A DNA stretch of 64,000 nucleotides, taken from assembly GCF_029076695.1 (NCBI RefSeq), contig NZ_JARFIK010000002.1:620001-684000 (forward strand), read 5' to 3'. The notes below the pieces were generated by a model. The model was not told where the DNA came from. It saw only the letters and a program-made list of their open reading frames with translations, and did not search any database. The position numbers and the translations under genes are program-made. Shown here piece after piece: positions 1-7,971 of the stretch; the stretch's first letter is position 1, and every line of letters begins with the position of its first letter. This stretch comes from Adlercreutzia equolifaciens. Its GTDB lineage: Bacteria > Actinomycetota > Coriobacteriia > Coriobacteriales > Eggerthellaceae.

Positions 1-1
1 G

Positions 2-58
2 AGCCTTGCGGGCGGGGAAGGGTGCTGGGGCGCGTTCCTTTCACGCCCGATCAAATGA
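2..58 (+). CDS. Possible 3' end of an upstream gene cut by the window edge
   Basis: One frame runs from the left edge for 18 codons to a TGA at 56-58. It is too short to identify. It could be the tail of a gene preceding the zinc-ribbon gene, or chance. The rest of the stretch up to 139 shows no gene. Confidence 0.2.
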   Translation, partial: SLAGGEGCWGAFLSRPIK

Positions 59-139
59 GGTTTTTCCATCCTGTGGCTCCAGGGGCTAACTTTTCGTCTA
101 TTATTGTCACCGAGAGAATAATGATCGAAGGAGATGCCC

Positions 140-859
140 ATGGAAGCAACCCGCGAAGACATTGATGGTCTGTTCGAACTGCAGCGCATCGACCTCGAGA
201 TCATGCGCCGTACCAAAGAGCTCGACGAGCTGCCCCAGCGCGGCATCATTGTGGCCGCGCGCGAGAAGCGCGGCGCCATTGAGGCCCAAAGCGCCAAGGT
301 GGCCGAGCTGAAGCGCGCCACGTCCCGCAAAATCACCCGCATCGACGACGAGGATGCCTCGCTGGCCAAGAAGGAGGCCGGCGTTCAGGCGGCCATCGAC
401 GCCGCCCATGGCGACTTCCGCAATGTGGAGGCCCGTACCAAGGAGCTGGCCGGCATTGTGCGCCGCCGCGGCACCCTGGCCGAGGATCGCGCTGCCGTCC
501 AGGCCGAGCTCGACAAGATCGGCAACATCGAGGCCCAGATCACGCTGGCCCTTGAAGAGGTGAACGCCAAAGAGCAGGAGGCTATCGACTCGTTCCAAAA
601 GCAGGGCGGAGACCTCAAGCTGGCCATCGCCAAGCTGGAGGCCTCCCGCAACCAGCTGGTGGGCAAGATCGACGCCGATCTGGTGAAGGTCTACGACCGC
701 ACGTCGGCTCGAGCGGGCGGCGTGGCCATCGGCGCTCTTGACGGCAACCGCTGCGGCGTGTGCCGCGTCACCATCGATAGCGGTCGTCTCATCGATTTGC
801 GCGCCCAGGCACCGCTGGGAACGTGCCCTTCGTGTAAACGACTGCTCATAATCGAATAA
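140..859 (+). CDS. Coiled-coil protein with C-terminal C4 zinc ribbon (COG1579-type)
   Basis: A 239-residue soluble protein. Residues about 5-165 are charged and helical with heptad character, so a long antiparallel coiled coil is likely. The C-terminus carries a zinc ribbon with two CxxC pairs at about C205/C208 and C229/C232. This matches the widespread C4-type zinc-ribbon family, whose molecular role is poorly defined; nucleic acid binding is usually proposed. The first in-frame ATG at 134 directly abuts the ribosome site GAAGGAG (127-133). The ATG at 140 leaves six bases and is the better start. A promoter-like sequence for rpmB follows the stop, so the two genes are probably transcribed separately. 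Confidence 0.85.
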   Translation: MEATREDIDGLFELQRIDLEIMRRTKELDELPQRGIIVAAREKRGAIEAQSAKVAELKRATSRKITRIDDEDASLAKKEAGVQAAIDAAHGDFRNVEARTKELAGIVRRRGTLAEDRAAVQAELDKIGNIEAQITLALEEVNAKEQEAIDSFQKQGGDLKLAIAKLEASRNQLVGKIDADLVKVYDRTSARAGGVAIGALDGNRCGVCRVTIDSGRLIDLRAQAPLGTCPSCKRLLIIE

Positions 860-864
860 AGTGG

Positions 865-894
865 TTGATTCCGCCTGAAATCCTGTGATATAGT
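865..894 (+). promoter_or_regulatory. Sigma-70-type promoter for rpmB
   Basis: TTGATT at 865-870 and TATAGT at 889-894 with 18-base spacing, about 55 bases upstream of the rpmB start. Read by eye, no expression data. Confidence 0.55.
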
Positions 895-948
895 ATCAAG
901 GCTTTTTGTCCCAAAACAGTTTTACTGGTATTAATGGAGTTGATTGTA

Positions 949-1140
949 ATGTCGAAGGTTTGCGAAGTTTGCGGTAAGCACCCGGTTGCTGGTCGTAGCA
1001 TCAGCCACTCCCACCGCGTGTCCAATCGTATGTTCCGTCCCAACATCCAGAAGGTCACCATCCGTGACGCGAAGGGCCATGTCCGTCGCGCCAACGTGTG
1101 CACCTCCTGCATGAAGGCCGGCAAGGTCGAGCGCGCCTAA
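949..1140 (+). CDS. rpmB: 50S ribosomal protein L28
   Basis: A 63-residue basic protein beginning MSKVCEVCGK, with the usual L28 layout and length. It keeps two CxxC pairs, CEVC near the start and CTSC near the end, so it is the zinc-binding (C+) form rather than the cysteine-free paralog that some actinobacteria induce under zinc limitation. An upstream in-frame ATG at 934 overlaps the ribosome site GGAG (936-939). The ATG at 949 has nine bases of spacing and gives the family N-terminus. The gene stands alone between its own promoter and a strong terminator. Confidence 0.96.
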   Translation: MSKVCEVCGKHPVAGRSISHSHRVSNRMFRPNIQKVTIRDAKGHVRRANVCTSCMKAGKVERA

Positions 1141-1182
1141 GCGTTGCACCAGCTCTGACCTACTCTTCTTAGTAGAGCGTTG

Positions 1183-1206
1183 AAAGCCCGCAGTGCGGGC
1201 TTTTCT
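1183..1206 (+). terminator. Rho-independent terminator after rpmB
   Basis: Stem AAGCCCGCA / TGCGGGCTT with a very short loop, followed by a T-rich run (TTTTCT). Confidence 0.8.
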
Positions 1207-1282
1207 GCGTTTGGGGAACAGTTCGGTTGTGGAATATGCCCACTGTCAACAGGGGGTAACGGTGCTTTGCCACCCCATGCGG

Positions 1283-1288
1283 TATACT
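1283..1288 (+). promoter_or_regulatory. Candidate -10 element before the Asp23/FakA pair
   Basis: TATACT lies 45 bases upstream of the Asp23-family start. I see no convincing -35 element at the right distance. Confidence 0.35.
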
Positions 1289-1333
1289 TTCCCCAATACA
1301 GTCCTTAACAACTCAGCGGAAAGGAAACCTCCC

Positions 1334-1681
1334 ATGAGTTCTGTGATTCCCGGCAACCTGCATGTCGCCAACGACGTGCTGGCCGACATGGTGGGCAATG
1401 CCGCCATGGAATGCTACGGCGTGGTAGGGGTGTGCGCCCCCAACGCCGCCGACGGCATCGCGAAGATTCTTCCCGCCTCCCGCCTGCGCCGCGGTGTGGT
1501 GGTCAACAGCCTCGAAGAGGGCGTCCATGTTGATTTGTACATCATCGTCGAGTACGGCACCAACATCGCCACGGTTTCGCGCAACCTGATCGATCAGGTC
1601 AGCTTCGCCCTTAAGGAATACGCACGAGTGCCTCTGGCAGGCGTCGACGTGCATGTCATGGACGTCAAGGTGCGCCGCTAG
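1334..1681 (+). CDS. Asp23/Gls24 (YloU-like) family protein
   Basis: A 115-residue protein of the Asp23/Gls24 family, named for alkaline-shock and envelope-stress proteins in Gram-positives. Typical family features are the N-terminal 'ANDVLADMVGNAAMEC' helix, the 'GVVGV' turn and the alternating hydrophobic strand 'GVHVDLYIIVEYG'. The ATG at 1334 follows AAGGAAA. A longer in-frame opening from 1193 runs back into the terminator region and is not used. The gene lies 66 bases before a FakA/YloV homolog, the same pairing as yloU-yloV in Firmicutes. The function of the pair is inferred only from that conservation. Confidence 0.88.
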   Translation: MSSVIPGNLHVANDVLADMVGNAAMECYGVVGVCAPNAADGIAKILPASRLRRGVVVNSLEEGVHVDLYIIVEYGTNIATVSRNLIDQVSFALKEYARVPLAGVDVHVMDVKVRR

Positions 1682-1747
1682 GCTCATCGCGGGATGGGCC
1701 GCCCGCCCCTGGGCGTCGGCTGCCCCTGAAGGAGAAATTGGTTTCTC

Positions 1748-3379
1748 ATGTCTACTACTTATTCTTCCAACAACATCCTCAACGCGGTGGCCGCTGCCGC
1801 CAAGACGCTCGGCGACCGCAAAGAGGAAGTCAACCGTCTGAACGTGTTCCCCGTTCCCGACGGCGACACCGGCACGAACATGTCGCTTACCATCGAGAGC
1901 GTGGTGGGCAACGTGGCCAATCTGCCCATCGGCGCGTCCGGTGCCGACATTCGCAAGGCCATCACCACGGGTGCTCTTATGGGCGCGCGCGGCAACTCCG
2001 GCGTCATTACCTCCCAGATCCTGCGCGGTCTGTGCGAGGGTAGCCAGGGGTTCGACACGCTGTCCACCGAGTCGCTGGCCTCGGCTTTTGCCAAGGCGCA
2101 GGAGGTGGCGTTCCAGGCGGTGCGCAAGCCCGTCGAGGGCACCATCCTCACCGTGCTGCGCGATGCCGCCGCGGCGGCGAAGAACGCGGCCGATGAGGGC
2201 CTCGATACCGAGGCGGCTCTCGATGCCATCGTGGCCGAAGCCTACGCTTCGGTGCAGCGCACGCCGGATTTGCTGCCGGTGCTGAAGGAGCACGGCGTAG
2301 TCGATGCCGGCGGCTTTGGCCTGGCCATTCTGTTCGACGCCTTCGTGGCGGCCTTGCTGGGCCGTTCGGGTACCATGGTCGACGAGATGTCCTTCCTGCG
2401 CAACGCCCATCCGAAGGTGGAAATCGAGCAGGTGAACGACTGGGAAGGCTCCAACTTCCGTTACTGCAACGAGTTCCTGGTCGATTCCGACACGCTTGAC
2501 AAGGACGAGGCCCTGAAGTTCCTCGGCACCATGGGCGATTGCGAGCTGTGCGTGGGCGAGGTGCCCAAGTTCAAGGTGCACGTGCATTCCGATCATCCCG
2601 ACCAGGTGCTTGCCTACTTCTTGGAGCGCGGCCAGGTCTCTGAGGTGTTCATCCACAACATGGAGCTCCAAAGCGCCGAGCGTACCGAGAAGCTGGCGGC
2701 CGAGGAAGAGGCCGAGAAGAAGCCCCTCGGCTTTGTGGCCGTGGCGGCCGGCGAGGGCAACGCCGATATCCTGAAGAGCCTCGGCGTGAACGTGGTGGTG
2801 TCCGGCGGTCAGACCATGAACCCCTCCACCAAGGACCTGCTTGAGGCGGCCCAGTCGGTGAACGCCGATGCCGTCATCATCCTGCCGAACAACTCCAACA
2901 TTATCATGGCAGCCAATTCTGCCGCCGATTTGGCCGAGTTCCCCTGTGCTGTGGTGCCTACGAAGTCGGTGCCTCAGGCGTTCTCGGCGCTGTTCGCTGT
3001 GGATCAGGATGCTTCCCTGGAAACCAACGTCGAGGAGATGACCGAGGCGGCTCAGGCCGTGCAGAGCGGCGAGGTAACCTGGGCTATCAAGGACTCCAAG
3101 GACGCCGAGGGCAATCCCATCCACGAGGGCGATGTCATCGGCATTGCCGACGGCTCCATCGACGCGGTGGATTCCACGGTCGAGGGCGCGGTGCTCACGC
3201 TGCTTGAGAAGATGGACGCCGACGACGCCGACACCTGCACCATCCTGGCTGGCGAGGATTACACCGACGAGCAGCTGGAGGCGCTGGTGGCGCGCATCGA
3301 GGAGGCTTACGAGGACCTGGAGATTGACGCTCAGCGTGGCGGGCAACCGCTCTACCCGATCATTTTCTCGGTCGAATAA
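1748..3379 (+). CDS. fakA: DAK2-domain kinase, FakA/YloV-like
   Basis: 543 residues. The N-terminal DhaL/DAK2 domain (about 1-200) shows the nucleotide-metal motif PVPDGDTGTNM, followed by MGARGNSGVI. The middle and C-terminal region matches the fatty-acid kinase A family. In Staphylococcus aureus FakA phosphorylates acyl groups carried by FakB, feeding exogenous fatty acids into the PlsX/PlsY pathway; plsX lies 6 kb downstream here, but no fakB is in the window. The start at 1748 lies 13 bases after GAAGGAGA, a slightly long spacing. Same operon as the Asp23-family gene. The family call is firm; the substrate is inferred. Confidence 0.88.
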   Translation: MSTTYSSNNILNAVAAAAKTLGDRKEEVNRLNVFPVPDGDTGTNMSLTIESVVGNVANLPIGASGADIRKAITTGALMGARGNSGVITSQILRGLCEGSQGFDTLSTESLASAFAKAQEVAFQAVRKPVEGTILTVLRDAAAAAKNAADEGLDTEAALDAIVAEAYASVQRTPDLLPVLKEHGVVDAGGFGLAILFDAFVAALLGRSGTMVDEMSFLRNAHPKVEIEQVNDWEGSNFRYCNEFLVDSDTLDKDEALKFLGTMGDCELCVGEVPKFKVHVHSDHPDQVLAYFLERGQVSEVFIHNMELQSAERTEKLAAEEEAEKKPLGFVAVAAGEGNADILKSLGVNVVVSGGQTMNPSTKDLLEAAQSVNADAVIILPNNSNIIMAANSAADLAEFPCAVVPTKSVPQAFSALFAVDQDASLETNVEEMTEAAQAVQSGEVTWAIKDSKDAEGNPIHEGDVIGIADGSIDAVDSTVEGAVLTLLEKMDADDADTCTILAGEDYTDEQLEALVARIEEAYEDLEIDAQRGGQPLYPIIFSVE

Positions 3380-3410
3380 ATTCTGCTTGTAAATCCTCGG
3401 GGGCGAGACT

Positions 3411-3495
3411 CCGGGTATGCTCAGTCGCTCAGACAGTCCTCGCTCGGCGAAAATGTCCACTGGACATTTTCGTTCGCTGCGGAACTCGCTGCGAT
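3411..3495. repeat. Dispersed intergenic repeat, family A (diverged copy)
   Basis: A central palindrome AAAATGTCCACTGGACATTTT (3450-3470) is flanked by a conserved left part (ACAGTCCTCGCT) and right part (CGCTGCGGAACTCGCT). The same arrangement occurs at 5935-6026 (opposite strand) and 33347-33435. This copy differs from the other two in its palindrome, but the change is symmetric, so pairing is kept. Confidence 0.75.
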
Positions 3496-3526
3496 GTTCC
3501 GTTCGTCCTGACGGAGCGAACGGAAC
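3496..3526. repeat. Perfect 10-bp inverted repeat between repeat families A and B
   Basis: GTTCCGTTCG (3496-3505) and CGAACGGAAC (3517-3526) form a perfect stem with an 11-base loop. There is no T-run, so it is not an obvious terminator. The whole 328-base gap between fakA and recG is made of such repeats and holds no gene. Confidence 0.6.
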
Positions 3527-3540
3527 GACTCGATGCTGCG

Positions 3541-3664
3541 AGTCCGACAGGCACCTGATCTCGCACCTTGTTTTGGGCGCGGCGCGGCGCGAAGGCCGCT
3601 TGGCCCAAAGGCGGCGCGATATCAGGCACCTGTCGGACTCTCGCTGACTTCCTTGGGCGAACCT
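3541..3664. repeat. Dispersed intergenic repeat, family B (copy 1)
   Basis: A roughly 98-base imperfect inverted repeat. The outer arms are AGTCCGACAGGCACCTGAT and ATCAGGCACCTGTCGGACT, which pair except for two central bases; inner arms are TTTTGGGC and GCCCAAA. It is followed by a conserved tail, TCGCTGACTTCCTTGGGCGA. A second full copy is at 26294-26418 and a truncated one at 38975-39001. Confidence 0.75.
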
Positions 3665-3707
3665 CTGATACAAAAGGTTAAATAAATTGATGTAAGGAAG
3701 AGCGGAT

Positions 3708-5900
3708 TTGGCGATGCCTTTGAATCGTGAACAGGCTACGTTGGCTTTGGACGAACCCGTTTCTCGGGTTCGTCTTGTTAGTCCTGCTCGCGCGCGGGCT
3801 TTGGAGAAACTGGGCATTCGTACCGTGCGGGATTTGGTTACTCATTTTCCGCGGTCGTATATCGATTTGTCCGCGGTGGAGACGGTGGCGGGGGCGCGCA
3901 TTGGGGAGATGTGCACTATTCGCGGCACGGTGCATGAGATCAAATTGAAGAAGCCCAAACGCAATTTGTCCCTGGTGGAAATTGCCCTGCTTGATGAGAC
4001 GGGGCTTCTTATGGTGACGGCGTTTCGGCAGCCGTGGCTGATGGACCAGATCAAGGCCGGCGATGCCGTGGCGGTGTCGGGCAAGGTAAGCTTCGATTAT
4101 GGCTTCAAGCGCATGACCAATCCCTTCATCGAGGTGCTGGGGGAGGGCCAGACGGTCACAGGCTCGGTGGTGCCGGTGCACCCGGCCACCGAGAAGCTCT
4201 CGGCCGCTTGGGTGCGCCGCATTGTGGCCAACGGGCTCGAGTTGGTGCGGGGCGCCTTCGATCCGCTGCCCTTGGGGCTGCGTCTGCGCTATCGCCTGAT
4301 GAGCCGCGATGCCGCTTTGCAGGCCATTCATTTTCCCGAGCTGCGGGCTGAGGCCGACGAGGCCCGGCGGCGTCTGGTCTATGAGGAGCTGCTGTATTTG
4401 GAGCTGTTCCTCATGCAGGAGGGGGCGGCCCGCGCGGCGGGCTGCGAGCCCACGGCCCACGTGGTGGACGGCGGTCGTTTGCGGGCCTTTGCTGACGCAC
4501 TGCCCTTTGCGCTTACCGGCGAGCAGGAGCGCGCGCGGGATGAGATTCTCGAGGCCATGGCGGCTCCCAGCACGGCCAACCACATGCTGTTGGGCGATGT
4601 GGGTACGGGCAAGACGGTGGTGGCCGGCTTTGCCTTGGCCGCTGCTGCCGACAGCGGTGGCCAGGCCCTCTTGCTTGCGCCTACCGAGGTGCTGGCCGAG
4701 CAACACCACAAGGGCCTCGGTGCGCTGCTAGAGGCCGCCGGCGTGAGCCACGGGCTGCTGACGGGCTCCACGACGGCGTCCGAGCGGGCGGCGATGTTGG
4801 AGCTCTTCGCCGCCGGCGAGCTGGACGTGCTCATCGGCACGCACGCGCTCTTGTCCGATGACGTGCAGCCGGCGCACTTGACCTTGGCCGTCATCGACGA
4901 GCAGCAGCGCTTCGGCGTCGACCAGCGGGCGAAGCTGCTGGCCAAGGGGGAGGCGCCGGACGCCTTGTACCTGACGGCCACGCCCATTCCGCGAACGCTG
5001 GCCTTGGCTCTGTACGGCAACTTGTCGCTGTCCTATATCAAGCACCGCCCCCATGACAAGGTCCAGCGCACCACCAAGGTGCTGTCCAAGCAGGATCAGG
5101 GCTTCGCCTTCGATGCGGCTCGCGAGGCCCTGGCCCGCGGTGAGCAGGTGTACGTGGTGTGCCCACTGGTAGGGTGCTCGTCCGAAGAGCGCGATGAGAA
5201 GGCGGCGGGGAAGAGCAGCGCCGCCGATGCCGCTGGCGACGAGGCCTACCATCCCGCCGTGGCCATCGATGCCGAAACCGATTTCGACGCCGCCGACGTG
5301 ACAGCGGCTACCAAGGAGGCCCAGATTCTGCAGAACTCCACGTTCTCGGAGTATCGGGTCGAGCTGCTCCACGGCGGCATGGGCACCGAGGCGAAGCAGG
5401 ACGTCATGGAGCGCTTCCGTGCGGGGGAGATCGACGTTTTGGTGGCCACGACCGTTATCGAGGTGGGTGTGGACGTGCCCAACGCCACGGTTATGATTGT
5501 GGAAGACGCCGACCGCTTCGGCCTGGCTCAGCTCCATCAGCTGCGCGGTCGCGTGGGCCGTGGTGAGAAATCCGCCGAGGTGTACCTGGTGTCCGCCTCC
5601 AAGCGCGAGGAATCCCTGGCGCGTCTGGCGGCCATGGAAACTACCGACGACGGCTTCGAGCTGGCGGCCTACGACTTGTCCCTGCGCCGCGAGGGCGATA
5701 TCCTCGGCAATCGCCAGCATGGCGCCAGCGGGCTCAAACTGGTGAACATCATGCGCGACGGCGCCGTCATCGAGGCGGCCCATAAAGACGCCCAGGCCAT
5801 TCTCGACCTCGATCCCAACCTGGAGGAGCCCGACCACCGGGCCCTCGCCCGCGAAGTCCGCCTGGCCTTCAAGAACGAATCGACCATCGCAGGAGGCTAA
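3708..5900 (+). CDS. recG: ATP-dependent DNA helicase RecG
   Basis: 730 residues. RecG regresses stalled replication forks and processes branched recombination intermediates. An N-terminal wedge/OB domain (about 1-270) precedes a superfamily 2 motor with Walker A GDVGTGKTVVAG near residue 297, DEQQRFGV (motif II), TATPIPRT (motif III) and QLRGRVGRG (motif VI), then the RecG C-terminal domain. The TTG at 3708 is nine bases from AGGA (3695-3698); the ATG at 3714 is possible but farther. An acidic, alanine-rich stretch at about residues 493-540 sits between motor motifs and looks like a lineage insertion that makes the protein somewhat long. It follows a repeat-filled gap and precedes rsmD, from which another repeat separates it. 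Confidence 0.95.
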   Translation: MAMPLNREQATLALDEPVSRVRLVSPARARALEKLGIRTVRDLVTHFPRSYIDLSAVETVAGARIGEMCTIRGTVHEIKLKKPKRNLSLVEIALLDETGLLMVTAFRQPWLMDQIKAGDAVAVSGKVSFDYGFKRMTNPFIEVLGEGQTVTGSVVPVHPATEKLSAAWVRRIVANGLELVRGAFDPLPLGLRLRYRLMSRDAALQAIHFPELRAEADEARRRLVYEELLYLELFLMQEGAARAAGCEPTAHVVDGGRLRAFADALPFALTGEQERARDEILEAMAAPSTANHMLLGDVGTGKTVVAGFALAAAADSGGQALLLAPTEVLAEQHHKGLGALLEAAGVSHGLLTGSTTASERAAMLELFAAGELDVLIGTHALLSDDVQPAHLTLAVIDEQQRFGVDQRAKLLAKGEAPDALYLTATPIPRTLALALYGNLSLSYIKHRPHDKVQRTTKVLSKQDQGFAFDAAREALARGEQVYVVCPLVGCSSEERDEKAAGKSSAADAAGDEAYHPAVAIDAETDFDAADVTAATKEAQILQNSTFSEYRVELLHGGMGTEAKQDVMERFRAGEIDVLVATTVIEVGVDVPNATVMIVEDADRFGLAQLHQLRGRVGRGEKSAEVYLVSASKREESLARLAAMETTDDGFELAAYDLSLRREGDILGNRQHGASGLKLVNIMRDGAVIEAAHKDAQAILDLDPNLEEPDHRALAREVRLAFKNESTIAGG

Positions 5901-5934
5901 CTGAAGCTGCCTCGATAACGTTCGGCGCAGGCAC

Positions 5935-6026
5935 GGGGTGCCTTGACCGAGCGAGTTCCGCAGCGACTGAAACAGCCCAGTGGGCTGTTTCACCAAGCGA
6001 GGACTGTTTGAGCGAATCAAGGTACC
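5935..6026. repeat. Dispersed intergenic repeat, family A (inverted copy)
   Basis: The reverse complement of this stretch is nearly identical to 33347-33435, from the GGTACC end through the AAACAGTCC block, the GAAACAGCCCACTGGGCTGTTTC palindrome region and the CGCTGCGGAACTCGCTCGG block. It fills most of the recG-rsmD gap. Confidence 0.8.
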
Positions 6027-6071
6027 CCGTGGCTGCGCCCTCGGGAGACGATCAGTAAAAGGAGTACCGCT

Positions 6072-6656
6072 ATGCGCATCATTGCTGGAGAACATCGAGG
6101 GCGTCGCTTGGAGGCGCCGAAGGGGCAGGGCACCCGCCCCACCACGGATCGCGTACGCGAGTCCCTCATGAGTGCGCTTATTTCGGCCCGCGACGGCCTT
6201 GACGATGCCGTAGTGCTCGATGCCTTTGCGGGCTCGGGGGCCCTGGGCCTGGAAGCGCTTTCGCGCGGGGCCGATCGGGCGGTGTTCTGCGAGCGCGATC
6301 GGGAGGCCGCGGCGGTCATCGAGCGCAACATCGCCACCATGAAGCTGACGCCCGCCGAGGCGCGCCTGGTGCGTACCGATGTGCTCAAGCGCGGCGTGCC
6401 GGCTCAGAAGGATCCCTTTGACTTGGTGTTTCTCGATCCTCCCTATGCCGTTGAGGCCAGCGAGGTTTTTGGGCTCATCGGCCGTTTGGACGAGCAGGGG
6501 CAGCTGGCCGAAGACGTCATCATCTCCTATGAGCATGACGCAGCTGCCGACGGGGCCGTGGCCGATGGGGCTGCGGCGGCGGGCTTCCAGATTGCATCTC
6601 ATCGACACTTCGGTGACACGAGCATCGACCTCATGGAGCGTTTGTGTCCTGAATAA
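6072..6656 (+). CDS. rsmD: 16S rRNA (guanine(966)-N(2))-methyltransferase RsmD
   Basis: 194 residues. The N-terminus MRIIAGEHRGRRL followed by RPTTDRVRESLM is the RsmD signature. The SAM site DAFAGSGALGLEALSRG and the catalytic DPPY (in FLDPPYAVEA) place it among N2-guanine methyltransferases; the enzyme methylates G966 of 16S rRNA in the small subunit. The ATG at 6072 follows AAGGAG at good spacing. In most actinobacteria coaD follows rsmD directly. Here the next gene is the SepIVA-like protein and the 120-base gap holds no coaD, so that gene must be elsewhere or lost. Confidence 0.95.
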   Translation: MRIIAGEHRGRRLEAPKGQGTRPTTDRVRESLMSALISARDGLDDAVVLDAFAGSGALGLEALSRGADRAVFCERDREAAAVIERNIATMKLTPAEARLVRTDVLKRGVPAQKDPFDLVFLDPPYAVEASEVFGLIGRLDEQGQLAEDVIISYEHDAAADGAVADGAAAAGFQIASHRHFGDTSIDLMERLCPE

Positions 6657-6776
6657 CCACGGTATTCCATAGCTTCTCCATCATGTTAGAATGAAAAAAC
6701 TCATCGTGGATGTCTTACGTGCTGATGCCCTTTTGCAGGGTAGGGCAGTGCGATTTGAAAGTCAGGAAGGATCAAC

Positions 6777-7247
6777 ATGGACGAAACCGGAGTTTTGGGA
6801 TTGCTCGAAGAGCTCTCTATCCTGTTGGAGGATTCGAAGCCCGTCTTCGGCAAGGGCAATCTTCGCCAGGTGGACATCGCCGCCGCTTTCGACATCATGG
6901 ACGAGATCCGCGACCTGTTCCCCGCCGAGTTTTCCCAGGCTCGCCAGATTGTGCGCGAGCGCCAGAGCCTGTTGGACGATGCCGAGGTGGAGGCCAACCG
7001 CATGATCGAGGATGCGCGCAGCCAGGCTATTACCATTGCTTCCGAGCAGGAAATTGTACGCATCTCCCAACAGCAGGCCGATACCATCCTGGCCGATGCG
7101 CGCGAGCTGGAGCGCCAGACCCGCGCCGGCGCCGAGGACTACGCCGATGAGGTGTTCGGCCATATCGAGCAGAGCCTCGACACGCTGCTCAACAACACGC
7201 GCCGTTGCCGCGATCGCCTGAACGCCACGTCCATCAACGTGCACTAA
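6777..7247 (+). CDS. sepIVA: SepIVA-like coiled-coil protein (DivIVA-related)
   Basis: 156 residues. A short N-terminal region is followed by a continuous acidic coiled coil with 'EANRMIEDARSQA' and 'QQADTILADARELE' repeats, the pattern of DivIVA/Wag31 relatives. The segment 'DIMDEIRDLFPAEFSQA' aligns by eye with mycobacterial SepIVA (residues around 35-55), and the position between rsmD and yceD matches the mycobacterial order. SepIVA organises division and polar growth in mycobacteria. This protein is shorter, lacking much of the distal coiled coil. It has been labelled an ATPase-like or ATP-synthase-like protein in some genomes, but I see no nucleotide motif. The start is preceded by AGGAAGG. 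Confidence 0.7.
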   Translation: MDETGVLGLLEELSILLEDSKPVFGKGNLRQVDIAAAFDIMDEIRDLFPAEFSQARQIVRERQSLLDDAEVEANRMIEDARSQAITIASEQEIVRISQQQADTILADARELERQTRAGAEDYADEVFGHIEQSLDTLLNNTRRCRDRLNATSINVH

Positions 7248-7272
7248 GGCCGGGCAGCATACAGCATTGCGG

Positions 7273-7303
7273 GGGCGCGCCGTCTGGGCGCGCCCTTTGT
7301 TTT
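7273..7303 (+). terminator. Terminator-like hairpin between the SepIVA-like gene and yceD
   Basis: GGGCGCGCC (7273-7281) pairs with GGCGCGCCC (7287-7295), followed by TTTGTTTT. It may attenuate readthrough into yceD. Confidence 0.65.
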
Positions 7304-7317
7304 CAAAGGAGGGTTTC

Positions 7318-7860
7318 ATGGAAGCCGTAAAGATTCATCTTCCCCAGGAATTGTTCGAGTCCGCCGAGATGCGGCCCTATGAGGGAACGGTTGCCTGCGA
7401 CCGTCTTGAGGCCGGCCCCGACACCTATACGTTCGAGGGTCCCGTGGCCTGGTCGGTAGAGGTGACGAACACCGGCGATGGGCTGCTAGTCATGGGCCGT
7501 GCCCAGGCCCAGGCCACCACTCAGTGCGCCCGTTGCTTGGAGGACGTGTCCTACGATCTGTCCGGTGACATCGAGGGCTACTACCTTGTCGGCGGCGAAG
7601 AGGCCGAGACCCCCGAGGACCTGGAGGACGACGAGTTCGAGTACGTGCCCGATAATCACGTGATCGACATCGCCCCGCTTATCGAGCAGGCGCTGCTGCT
7701 GGAATTGCCGCTGGTGCCGTTGTGCGACGACGACTGCAAGGGCCTCTGCCCGCACTGCGGCAAGAACCTGAACGAAGGGCCCTGCGACTGTGATGAGAAG
7801 GCCTCGTCGACCGACGACAACCCCTTTGCCGCGCTCAAGAACCTCCACTTCGACGACTAG
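7318..7860 (+). CDS. yceD: YceD/DUF177 family protein
   Basis: 180 residues. The core motif QCARCLEDV and the later acidic region PLIEQALLLELPLVPLC are hallmarks of DUF177. The C-terminus adds a CPHCGKN...CDC zinc-ribbon-like element. The family is tied to 23S rRNA and large-subunit accumulation and is almost always next to rpmF; bacterial members process or protect rRNA together with L32. The ATG at 7318 sits seven bases after AAAGGAGGG; a longer frame from 7267 overlaps the upstream terminator and is rejected. Here the usual yceD-rpmF pair is split by a ClC channel gene and a new promoter. Confidence 0.9.
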   Translation: MEAVKIHLPQELFESAEMRPYEGTVACDRLEAGPDTYTFEGPVAWSVEVTNTGDGLLVMGRAQAQATTQCARCLEDVSYDLSGDIEGYYLVGGEEAETPEDLEDDEFEYVPDNHVIDIAPLIEQALLLELPLVPLCDDDCKGLCPHCGKNLNEGPCDCDEKASSTDDNPFAALKNLHFDD

Positions 7861-7971
7861 GCGTTCAACGACTTCGTAACGATGGTCGGCGGGGCGGTTA
7901 CGCTTTCGTCGACCTTCCCCCTTGGTGTTTTATCGTAGAGGCAAGCAGGAGGAACACGCAAGGAGGCGATG

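Noticed and set aside
3379-3707. Possible small RNA gene or remnant of an insertion sequence in the fakA-recG gap
   Set aside because: No transposase fragment or terminal repeats of an IS. The gap is explained by the repeat families seen elsewhere.
1313-3817. An 834-codon open frame on the minus strand opposite fakA
   Set aside because: It is the antisense shadow of a high-GC gene. It is His/Leu/Gly-rich with no domain, and the plus-strand gene is a clear homolog.
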